Source: Vandiemenella viatica (lineage: Eukaryota; Arthropoda; Insecta; Orthoptera; Morabidae). Taken from it: a stretch of DNA of 64,000 nucleotides. A program made the translations under genes and the position numbers. Below the pieces are notes generated by a model. That model was given only the letters and a program-made list of their open reading frames with translations. It searched no databases and was not told the DNA's origin. The DNA is taken from the NCBI GenBank assembly GCA_031002005.1, contig CM061919.1, positions 16,935,687 to 16,999,686 of the forward strand. Reading direction: 5' to 3'. This document shows, in pieces, positions 1 through 10,017 of this stretch (positions are counted from its first letter, which is position 1; every line of letters begins with the position of its first letter).

Positions 1-303
1 CCCTCTCAATTAGCAGTACTGTAATATATTTTCAGACACCTGGCATATCTCAACAAAAGATCTAATTACATTTTCTATAGTAAAATGATACAGTCTTGTG
101 AATCATCAAAATTGTATTCTTTACCTTTCCTGGCATTTTTATTGCTTCCTATATAATTCTGCCCAGACATTACCTTTCACTACCCTCCATTACTTTCACT
201 GAATGCTGATAAAAAAAAATAAAAAAAATTGTGATATTTAAATTTGTTGAATCATTTGCAAAAAATAGCAGCTACAATACTTTCGCGAAAATTCCTCCCA
301 CTA
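1..303. other. AT-rich non-coding stretch
   Basis: No coding region, RNA gene or clear repeat boundary seen. The sequence is AT-rich with short A runs. Confidence 0.5.
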
Positions 304-672
304 AAATTTCGGGTAATATCAAGATGGGGATACTGCTGCGGCGTCGTGTGGTAAACACACAGATTATGTGGTATACATGACATCATTGTGACTTATGGTC
401 CAGGCTGCACTAAAACATAAACTCAAATGATGATTGACAAAATCATATTTTATAAATATGCGTTTCGGTCGTAATGCAGCCTGGACCAAAGTGAAACGTA
501 ACCTTAACGCACGATATTGCAGATATCCAGTTTTCAGATCATATCTATTGCTGTTACTGCGTTGGTACGTGCAGACTGAAGACGTCACAATGTCGTCATA
601 TATACCACGTGATCTGTGTGTTAACTACCCGAGGCCGCAGCGGTATCCCTATCTTGATATTACCCAAAATTT
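304..672. repeat. Foldback-type MITE
   Basis: The two ends are inverted copies of each other over about 100 bp: the left end reads AAATTTCGGGTAATATCAAG and the right end, reverse-complemented, AAATTTTGGGTAATATCAAG, continuing through CTGCGGC, ACACACAGAT and ATTGTGAC blocks. A second inner inverted pair (GGTCCAGGCTGCA near 398 and TGCAGCCTGGACC near 475) flanks the middle. No target duplication could be fixed. Short ORFs on both strands here are by-products of the palindrome. Confidence 0.7.
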
Positions 673-957
673 CTAATGTACATTTAAAAATTCCTACCAG
701 TCAACATATTTTCCATAAAATCATCCCAACTTCTCTCCTCAACATTGCTAGCTTCAGCTATAATCATATTAGTTGTTTTATTTCACTCTGTTCTTACTTA
801 CTTACTCTTTATGAGTTTACTTCAGTTTCTTCACCTAAATATGCTTCAACAGTCAAGTGGGTTGAAACTTACTATTACCATCATCTCATTCAGCTGTTTT
901 AATGTATCCACATATTTCCTTCCATATGCCAAATTTCTGCAGGAGTTGTTTCAAACA

Positions 958-1233
958 GGATTACTGGAGATCGTGATTCCGCCAGGAGTTTTCACCATAA
1001 TACTACAATGGTCAAACGCAAGACCCCACTAGAAATTCTTTCCGAAGTACATATAACGGTTTTATGCTGGTCCAGGCTGTATTACAGCCTAATTTCTGCT
1101 TGAAAATAATGGTCCAGACTGTATTACAACGGAATTACTGCTTGAAAATAATATGTCTTGCGACTGACTACAGCAGTATTCCAACGATATTACTGAATGT
1201 TGTTGTAGCGGAATCGCAATCTCCAGTAGACCC
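958..1233 (+). mobile_element. MITE of 276 bp with 10 bp target duplication (copy 1)
   Basis: Begins GGATTACTGGAGATCGTGAT and ends with the inverted counterpart ATCGCAATCTCCAGTAGACC. It is flanked by exact 10 bp direct repeats GTTTCAAACA (948-957 and 1234-1243). A 9-10 bp duplication is typical of the MULE (Mutator-like) superfamily, so that assignment is inferred. It contains no transposase. Confidence 0.75.
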
Positions 1234-1243
1234 GTTTCAAACA

Positions 1244-1806
1244 GCCATCAGTTTTGTATTTTTATTTTACTATCTGCCTCAATGCTCTCCTAATTTCCCT
1301 TTCCTGTTTCTAAAACTCCATTCAGATAAATGTTCCCTTGTTACGCTTACTACATAATCTTTTCTGAATCCATCACCAAGTTAGCAAGGAAGTATGAAGC
1401 ATGTTTTGTTCTTAGTATTCCCTTTATAACACATCCTATCCTGATACCCAAGTGTATTCACCTTTCTATTTTGTAATATCATTCCAATTTTCTGAGCCAG
1501 TCAAAGGATTATACAAAGTAATTTTGTTTCTACTCTTAGAGTTTACACAAGTTCCAGTATATCTTGTCACTTCATATTTTGTTTCTCCCCTCTTATCCTT
1601 ACTCTGAATTAATATTCTGCAGCTTTGATTAACAAAACTTGTACAATGTTTGTTTTAAAAGCACAGAAAGTATTCCATCACTGTGACAGTGCTAACAACA
1701 CTTCAAGAATGGGAAAGTATATGCTCCACTTTTGTTATACAGTTTTAAATGAGGAGAAATATACTGCTGTTTACAACACAAAGAATTAAACCAGATACAG
1801 AACTGA
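1244..1806. other. Non-coding stretch
   Basis: AT-rich sequence with no supported gene or repeat between two MITEs. Confidence 0.5.
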
Positions 1807-2057
1807 GGTCTATTAGAAATCGCGATTCCGCTACAACAACATCACTAATGATGTCATAATACTGTTGTGGTTAGCCGCAAGCAGTAGTTCCATTGTAATA
1901 CAGCCTGGGGCATTATTTTCAAGCAGAAATTAGATTTTAATGCATCATGGACCATCACGACACTGTTAAATGTATTTCGGAAAGTATTTCTACCAGCGTC
2001 TACCATTGCAATATTATGACACCAATTCCTGGCAGAATGGCCATCTCCAGTAATCCC
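1807..2057 (-). mobile_element. Same MITE family, inverted and diverged copy
   Basis: Left end GGTCTATTAGAAATCGCGAT and right end CATCTCCAGTAATCC match the termini of the copies at 958, 3268 and 3528, but the internal blocks (ATTATTTTCAAGCAG, TTTCGGAAAGTATTTC) read on the minus strand. The flanking 10 bp are only weakly similar, so this is probably the oldest copy. Confidence 0.6.
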
Positions 2058-2229
2058 CAGACGTGATACTACAGAATTTTTTAATATACAACTATAGCGT
2101 AATTTGTTCTGGTAAATAAACACAGTCTGTGGTAGAAGCCTTCCCATTTAATTCAATCTCTGATAGCATGTCAAAAGTAAAAAGGCAGTGGGTTGCTTTT
2201 ATAAAAACCATTTATTTATGTGAAAAACA

Positions 2230-3152
2230 GGTTAATTCTAGATCGCAATACAGCTGCAACTATTTTCTGCCTCACAGACAATGTTTTAACCACAAATTGC
2301 TGCTGGTACTTATGACGTCATTATTTCCAGGTGTGACATTCAGTAAGACCCTCCGTACATTTCTATATCGAGATACCCGAATTTGCCTGCAAATCATGAA
2401 TCTCACAAACTGTGTAAGTATAGAAATAAGAGGTTTTTGTGAAGAATAATTGTGATATTCCCGTTTCTGTTTTTATAAATCCTAGTTTTCAGCACTGAAG
2501 GTATTGTTAATTACAATTAAGCCGAAACGTTTTCTGACAAAGATCGCAATGCCACTACAAAACTGTGAACAATACTGTTGTTGCTACTGGGAATATATCA
2601 AAATAAACCATTTTATTTTCTCAGCAAAAGCAGTATATCTCCTCTACAGTTTCAACATGGCAAGACAAATCCACCATTAACCCATGGAAAATATTTGTCT
2701 GGCATTAGTTTCTTCTGACTTTTTGCAACAGAAAGAAACTGCAATGTCAAGAACAGATAATGTAGTTTATGATGTTTTATTGACAAAAAAAACCTGCTCT
2801 TTCAACTGTAGATTATTTTACTGATACTTGTAGCTATGTGTACAAGTTTTGGTATCTGGATATAGAAATATTCGGAAAGGCTTAAATCTAGATACTGTTA
2901 CCAGAACTATTTATATGAAATTTTTAATTCTTGTCACATAAATTTATGGAAGTATCATATTTCCTTTGTCCTCGCCTGACGAAACCTCTATTTTCCGTGC
3001 AGATCCTGTTAGTAACATATGTAGCTGCCCTCACAATGAATGTGTCACCCAGCAACTGAGTGACATCATAAACAACATTGGCGGAAGTGTTTACATCATT
3101 TGGGCTGAGTGACTGTAAATGGTGGTAGTGGTATCGCAATCTAGAATTAGCC
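2230..3152. mobile_element. Related inverted-repeat element, about 920 bp
   Basis: Left terminus GGTTAATTCTAGATCGCAAT and right terminus (reverse-complemented) GGCTAATTCTAGATTGCGAT form inverted repeats whose core resembles the neighbouring MITE family. Flanks (TGAAAAACA on the left, ATGAAAACA on the right) suggest a degenerate 9-10 bp duplication. No transposase is recognisable inside; it may be a larger non-autonomous relative. Confidence 0.5.
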
Positions 3153-3267
3153 ATGAAAACAACCAGATGTTTACACAACTCTAAAGCATTAAATGATAAA
3201 TCAAAATTTCATATTTCTTACTAAGACTTTCAAAAATAGCTAGATTTTATAATTCATATTTTTGAAG

Positions 3268-3471
3268 GGCATTACTGGAAATCACAATTCCGCAAGGAAC
3301 TGGCGTCATAATACTGCAGTAGTCAACTGCCAAACACCACAGGAAATACTTTCCGAAGTACATTTAATGGTGTCATGATGGTTCAGGATGTATTACAATG
3401 GAATTACTGTCTTGCAATTAACTACAGCATTATTATGAATGTTGTAGCGGAATCGCGATCTCCAGTAGACC
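3268..3471 (+). mobile_element. MITE of 204 bp with 9 bp target duplication (copy 2)
   Basis: Termini GGCATTACTGGAAATCACAA and CGCGATCTCCAGTAGACC, flanked by exact 9 bp repeats TTTTTGAAG (3259-3267 and 3472-3480). Same family as the copy at 958-1233, with internal deletions. Confidence 0.75.
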
Positions 3472-3527
3472 TTTTTGAAGAATCACAAGATTATGAAGGC
3501 TGCAGCTTATTTAGCTCAAGAAAATTC

Positions 3528-3762
3528 GGGATTACTGGAGATCGCGATTCCACCAGGAGTTGTCATCATAACACTGCAGTGGTCAAACGCAATACTCCAC
3601 TAGAAATTCTTTCCGAAGTACATTTAACAGTTTCATGCTGGTCCAGGCTGTATTACAACGGAATTGGTGCTTGAAAATAATACGTCTTGCTACTGACAAC
3701 AGCAGTATTCCAACGATATTACTGAATGTTGTTGTAGCGGAATCGCGATCTCCAGTAGACCC
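3528..3762 (+). mobile_element. MITE of 235 bp with 8 bp matching flanks (copy 3)
   Basis: Termini GGGATTACTGGAGATCGCGA and TCGCGATCTCCAGTAGACC. GAAAATTC occurs directly outside both ends (3520-3527 and 3763-3770). It starts only about 47 bp after the duplication of copy 2, so two independent insertions sit almost end to end in the same orientation. Confidence 0.75.
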
Positions 3763-3770
3763 GAAAATTC

Positions 3771-5213
3771 AATGTCAGAATAATATTTTGACAAGGGGCA
3801 CTCACATGAAACAGGAACAACATATAACACAATATGTCATTGCTTCTTGCAATTCACACAATGCTTTTTAAGAATTGTTATTTGATTAAGGTAAAGTCAT
3901 TCTAAAACACACAAAAAAAACATATTTCATGAAGTCAAATCAATCAAACACAAACACACACATGGAATAATTTAGGGACAAACTGACTTCGTCAATTTAC
4001 AGGTTAGGTTACTCATGTTCTCTTGGAAATAAAATGAATGCAAGTTTTGGTTTGTGGAATAGTACAAAATGTAATTCTTGAAACCTGTGATATAACAAGA
4101 AATATGTTGTCCTAAATAATCAGTGCCCACTATACAACATCGACTGCAGACGACTTAAGCCGAAGTAAACAACTTACTGTATGCAATTGACTGTAATTTG
4201 CAGAATGAGGTCGGACGTGTAAAAGAAATGCAGTATTTATTCAGAATAAAATTAAACTGGAGTATCAGTCCATTGATGATCTTCAAGCAAATATTTCTGC
4301 CTAATCTGTATTAATTACAACCTAAGTTATGAGGTTTCTTATCTTTAAATGCCACACATTCTGAAATAAAAAATATCTCATCTTTCCTGATAATTAGATG
4401 AAGCATTCAAACGACAAGGAAAAGATAAGTAAAAAAAACTGAGTTCATCGTAAACTGCTTATCACTTGCAACACTGCAACCAGCAACATCAATTTAAAAA
4501 TACTGAAACAAAAAATTAAGAAAAAAAAAAGGTAAACAAAATATCGACAAATTAGTCGATATCAAAATCGACAAGCCGACACAGAAACGCCCAATTCATT
4601 TGTAACGTAATGTGATTATTAACTAATTATGTACTGAAAGGCTTTCCTACTTGAAAAACGCTTTGATTACACTCGTTAGAACATGCGCACACACATAACT
4701 ATTTCATAAATCACCATTTACAGCAAATAAAAATACAGCAGCTTTGGCAAAGTTGTTTAATAGGTCCAACAAACCTCAGGGCGGCGGTGACTCAAGTACT
4801 TAATAATTTAAAAAAATAAAGAGAGGTTGCAAGAGAGGATAGATTTTTCAGTTACCAAATTTCTGACATGACTTTTCAAATACACTCTAACATCTTGTAC
4901 AATCTGTTTTCCATTTCCAGTATTTGTCATTCATTTAGCTTGTTTTGGAGGCTGTTAATTGAAGAAAACAAGTAAAGTTTTTCTTAACAGTATGTTTGTG
5001 ATGAAGAAATTCCTGCTTCCGCTGAATAATGATAACTCGTTCATTAAAGAAGGTGATAAGTCTTTTAGGTTTCAGAAAAGAATGGAAAGGAAACTACGAA
5101 AAGGGTTACTTAGATTCATGGATAAAAATTCAGAGAGTTGTTGCTTTGATCCAGCCCACAGAATTAAGCAACAGTCTGGAAATAATGAATAATAAATTTT
5201 ACTACTATCGTTA
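3771..5213. other. AT-rich non-coding stretch
   Basis: No gene supported. A 77-codon reading frame near 4959 has no recognisable domain and looks like chance. Confidence 0.5.
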
Positions 5214-5500
5214 ATTGAGAAGGAGCTCATGCTCCGGTGGGAGTTTCCCTACATGCATTAAACTGACACATATTCTTACCTTAAAATCCCTAATAATGTG
5301 AGTTATTATACTATCCATTAGCTTCTTAGCTTCCCCAATTACAAATGAAAACCTTCCTATTCCTTTATGGCTGAAATCAATCGCCAATTAATTATCATGG
5401 TCCTCTCTTCTCTTCCGCATGCTGTTTCTAAATCTTCCACAAATACGGTATTTATCCATGCTTCATCGCCAGTTATTGATCCACAAAAACTCGAAAATAT
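5214..5500 (-). pseudogene. 3' fragment of a LINE (family A)
   Basis: On the minus strand this resembles the 3' end of the LINE at 62483-63560: the shared terminal block (CTCCGGTGG...AATTTCCCTAC on the plus strand here) is followed by a translated stretch TGDEAW...RTMIINWRLISA that aligns with TGDEAW...DHDHKLALDF of the better copy. The reading frame is broken and the RT core is absent, so it is a 5'-truncated dead copy. A larger minus-strand copy lies at 39.3-40.2 kb. Confidence 0.55.
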
Positions 5501-5800
5501 TTAATTTCTTTAGTGCGATAAAGGAATTAATTTAATTTTCAACTGCAGAGTGACTATACAGATATTTCTGCTGGTATACATACAATCGAAATACAACTCT
5601 ACTCTCATTAATGTTGCCCTCAAATTTTATATTTATTTGTGATACGCAGTAGAGCAGCCCGCTTCCTGGTTTTATTCATGTATATGATGAAATTTTTACA
5701 CACACTTCTCCCACCTTTACGTCTGGCAAAGCATAATTTGCTAATGTGAAATACCTGGGGTCGTTTGTTCGCATTCTACGTTTAAGTCCAGGAGGAAAGA
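5501..5800. other. Non-coding stretch
   Basis: No gene or repeat recognised before the gypsy remnant. Confidence 0.4.
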
Positions 5801-6940
5801 AGCTATAGTCCTACGTCATATTTTGGAAGCTCATCAGTTCACCATCTACATCTACGACAAGCCACTTACATACGCATTCAACATCGGCGCGGTAACCTCC
5901 AGCCTGTGAAACTGGACCAATTGCCATTTATTGTGCATTTCTCCACCAGTACTGTACTCATTGAAAATTCTTCCAAAGTACGGTAGTCGCAGATGCACAG
6001 TTTCATGTCTATGCTATTTCAAACAACAGCTTGAGCTTCTCCGCATTGGCAGACTCGCAGAAGACGATGCCGATCTCCTTTCTGTCGTCAACGGTGATTT
6101 GCATGAAGCAAGTTTAAGTACGTGGTACCACCGCCACCACCCATTCCTATAACACCTCAAAAGAAAAACACATACCTTCCATCATGACATCTAATCAAAG
6201 GTTAGAATTTCTACACGATCAAGTAATGAATCATTCTGGTACAAAAGCTACTATCACGTTGGTATCAGAACATTTCTTGATGACTAACGTGGGAAAAAAA
6301 AACTTCTGCACTTGGGTTCAAACCTTCGAGACTGTCAGCTCAAGAAAATTACATGTCACACAAACTCACCAGTGACCAACTTTATAACGCCATCTTCCCG
6401 ATTCCACCACATCCATCTGGACATAATCCGACCACTGCGAAGTGCTGGGAAGAACCGTTACTGTCTGACAGCTATCACACGATTAGTCGTTGGCTAGAGA
6501 ACGTCACCGATGCTTTCGTACCATTCTGGATTTCGCGAATTGGATCACCCCTGAGCATCACCACAGACCAAGGATGTCTGGTTCGAATCTCAGTGGTTTC
6601 GAAACCTGAAGATTCTGACTGGCACACTAAGATCCTGCGCCAGCAAGTGGCACCCGTGCTATAACGTCATGGAGCAGAGATTTCACCACCAGTTTAAGGC
6701 AGCTATCATGTGTCATCCTGTCATGTCCTGGATGAAAGCCCAACCAATCAACCAGCTCCGCACAAGTAGTGCCCATAAAAAAAGTCCTCGGCGCTTCCTC
6801 TGACGAATTGATCTACCTAGGACGAATTCGTCTCTTGGTGAACTACTGTGTGATGCGACAAGGGAATGACTTGACAACTACGTCAGTAAATGCACCGACT
6901 ACATCCAAATATCACTCACAAAAAATGGTCAACGTTCTAC
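5800..6940 (+). pseudogene. Decayed Ty3/gypsy pol fragment with integrase
   Basis: Plus-strand pieces in several frames match a gypsy integrase. A zinc-binding-like region (RLEFLHDQVMNHSGTKATIT, near 6199) is followed by the catalytic-core signatures FHHIHLDIIRPL (near 6400) and WISRIGSPLSITTDQG (near 6525). Integrase inserts the retrotransposon cDNA into the host genome. At least four frame changes and several stops separate the blocks, no LTR was found, and the last part is missing because a LINE interrupts it at about 6.94 kb. The C-terminal tail appears to resume at 9480-9750. Confidence 0.6.
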
Positions 6941-6944
6941 ATAC

Positions 6945-9449
6945 GTAGAATACAAAATAATAGCAGGACTGTAATTGATAATTTTTATGGATATTTCACA
7001 GTACAGTAATTACAACATACTTCCATTAATAAATGGTATCTCAGATCATGATACCCAGCTGTTATGTATCAAGTCCAAAAACACTTTAAACAGGTAAAGA
7101 AAAGTTGGGTGTATAGAAGAAATATTAAAGAAAACAATATAAAACATTTCATAGATTCCTTAAATAATCTACAATGGTCAGAAGTGTACAATGCACAGGG
7201 TGTTGATGCAAAATTTGATTCCTTTCTCAATATATTTCTAACACTTTTCGAAGGAAGTTTCAAAAAAAAAAAAAGGAAAGTTGTCAATACTCCAAACTGG
7301 GTAAGGGATGGATAACAAAGGGTATTAGAGTATCTTGTAAAACAAAAAGGGACCTGTACTTAAAGGTAAGAGACTCAGCTAATTATAAACTTTATTCTAA
7401 AAAACTAATAAATGTAATAGGAAAGGCCAAGAACAGGTATATATCAGAGAAAATGGAAAATTAAGGCAATAAGACGAAAAATATTTGGAATATGATAAAA
7501 ACTGAAACAGGAAAATCTGTAAATCACTCTGAAGACATAAAAATAGAACAAAATGGATCTGTTCATAGTGAAGTAGGGGAAGTTTGTGAAATATTTAACA
7601 AATATTTTACTTCAATTGTAGAGAAATTAGCCATAGGAAAGCGATCCCAATATAGTGCCCTAAGGCTTCTTCAGACGGCTTTCCCAAATAGATTTGTGGA
7701 GATGCAATTGCCACCAGTAACAGTCTCAGAAATAAATAAACTCATGAAACAATTAAAACATAAAAATTCTTCCAGCTATGACAATATTTCAAGTAAATTA
7801 CTGAAAAGATGTTCATATTGTATCAATCGCGTACTTGCCCACATTTGTAATGAATCCTTAATGCAAGGTGTATTTCCAAATAGACTAAAATATTCAGTTG
7901 TAAAACCGTTGTTTAAAAAAGGAGAAGCAACATGTGTAGCTAACTATCGTCTCATTTCATTACTTTCAGGATTCTCAAATATTTTGGAAAAATTCATGTA
8001 TTGTAGAGTAATAAAACATGTTACACAAAATAATATCTTCACTAACTCACAATTTAGGTTCCAAAAAGTATCATCTGTAGAAATAACTATATATTCATTT
8101 TTAAATAACACATTTGAGGAACTGAATAAAAAAAATTAGCCCTGTAGGAATATTTTGTGATCTTGCAAAAGCATTTGACTGTGTAAATCATGAATTACTT
8201 TTGAAGAAAATGGAATACTATGGTACTTATGGTTTAAATCATACATGGAAAGTGGAATGCAACAAGTTTCCATTTTTGATTCTAAAATAAGTAAAGGTAC
8301 TTCATCAGACTGGTAGGAAATAAAACATGGAAGTCCACAAGGTTCTGTCCTAGGACCCCTCCTCTTTCTGTTGTACATCAATGACCTACCTGACATAGTT
8401 AAGAGTGTTTTATTTGCAGATGACACCAGCCTGACTGTGAGAAAAACACTAAATAACAATCTAGAATTTAATGTAAATGAAGTACTTAGTGATGTAGCAA
8501 ATTGGTTTAAGGCAAATTCATTAAAATTAAATTTTGAAAAAACGCATCTTATTAGGTTTAAAACAAAAAATTATGCACAGCCAGATTTACAAGTAAGCTA
8601 TAAAAATAACACAATATTAGAAACAAAGAGTATAAAATTCCTTAGTATTAAAATAGATGAGAAACTCTATTGGCGCAAACATATCACTACACTACTGAAG
8701 AAGTTAAGTGGTACCATTTTTGCATTACGAACACAGCAGATTTAGAATTAATAAAACAGGTGTACTCCTCATATTTTCATTCAGTGATGTCATATGGCAT
8801 ATTTTTTGGGGGAAACTCTTCACAAAGAAAAAAAGTTTTCAAAATACAGAAAAGAGCTACGTATTAGGATGTTTTGTAGGATAAAACCAAGAACTTCTTG
8901 CAGACAACTTTTTAAAAAACTCAATATTCTTACAATGACTTCTCAGTATATATATTCTCGCATGTGCTTTGTCATAGATCATTTTAACCTGTTTACTTCT
9001 AATTCACAGGTACACAATTTCAATACAAGAAATAGAAATAACTTGCACAAAACACAAACATCTCTGTCATTAATACAAAAAGGAGTTAATTATTCTGGAA
9101 TACATCTGTTTCATAAACTTCCCAAGAGTATAAAACAGTTGCAGATAATAAAGATATATTTAAATAAAAACTGAGAGATTATCTTATTGGCAACTCCTCC
9201 TACTCTATTCAAGAATTTGAACAAAATAATTGATTGTATTCAACATGATTCTTGAAAAATTCAGTTGTAAAAATTAATGTTTATTTTTATTCTCTCTATT
9301 TGTCTTTGTAACATATAATTGTTTTTACAATGATTATGACTCATATTATATGTATGTGTATTAACCATGACACGTTTCACATCCCAGAGGTCCTTCCTCA
9401 GCAGGGATCCATGAAACAAGATTGATAAATAAATAAATAAAATAAAATT
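6945..9449 (+). mobile_element. 5'-truncated jockey/CR1-like LINE
   Basis: A non-LTR retrotransposon inserted in the gypsy relic. It starts inside the endonuclease domain (IQNNSRTVIDNFY near 6951, INGISDHDTQLL near 7030) and ends with a short A/T-rich tail of repeated AAAT/AATA units at 9424-9450, typical of CR1/L2-type tails. Gypsy-like coding is present on both sides. The matching bases at the junctions (TACGT) are too few to call a firm target duplication. Confidence 0.65.
6990..9177 (+). pseudogene. LINE ORF2 remnant: endonuclease end plus reverse transcriptase
   Basis: Reverse transcriptase copies element RNA at the nicked target. Visible in order: the end of the endonuclease domain; a linker (7064-7315); the RT N-terminal region (7492-8139) with PLFKKGEATCVANYRLISLL; the RT metal-binding block GIFCDLAKAFDCVNHELL (8147 onward, another frame); GSPQGSVLGPLLFLLYINDL (near 8330); and LFADDTSL (near 8408), the FADD form of the catalytic YXDD box. 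The 3' domain continues to 9174. Frame changes near 7315, 8139, 8300 and 8745 and several stops make it non-functional. Confidence 0.75.
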
Positions 9450-9479
9450 CAAGGACTTGGAAATGTTCACCCATGTGCA

Positions 9480-9750
9480 TCTATGAGATTATTCAGTACG
9501 TGGGGCCCTTCAGTCTCCATATACTGATGAACAACGAGTTTTTTGTCGCTTCGAAAGGACTATATCAATTCTGAACAAAAACAATCTTGTGCGCATGCCA
9601 TAGCCCAGGTGAAATCTGCTTTCATTCCAAACAACAATGCTCCTACTGCCCAACGCAAAACCACGTCTGACCTCTCTGACGTCACAAGAAACCCTGCGGT
9701 GGCGACATCAACCGAACATTCTGTGCGAAACATCACCTTGGCTACTTGAT
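9480..9750 (+). pseudogene. Probable C-terminal tail of the interrupted gypsy pol
   Basis: A plus-strand frame beginning near 9543 contains INSEQKQSCAHAIAQVKSAF, resembling the end of gypsy integrases where a conserved '...VDRVKPAF' motif closes the GPY/F-like domain. A GPFSLHI stretch lies just upstream. Its position directly after the LINE suggests it is the other half of the pol relic at 5800-6940. Weak similarity only. Confidence 0.4.
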
Positions 9751-10017
9751 CTGGCCAACAAGTAAAATTCCGGAACTATCTTCGGCCTTAGCCATATAAA
9801 CTTCATGGGATGGGAGGGGGGGGGGGGATGGCTGTTGTTACTTAACTACTACTTTCCGGCTGCCAGGAAGCAGCGCGCCCGGTATTACGTTTTTGCCACC
9901 ATGTATCAGTAAAAGCAATGTGCAACTATTATAACGCTCTGATACAACATTGAACAGTGTGCACATTCATATTGTTTATGTGAGTCAATGTCATAAACTG
10001 CAGTTCACCACTTGACT

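Noticed and set aside
1797..2067. 10 bp duplication around the inverted MITE copy
   Set aside because: Flanks match too poorly to claim a target duplication.
4959..5192. 77-codon frame
   Set aside because: No recognisable domain, AT-rich context, no supporting features.
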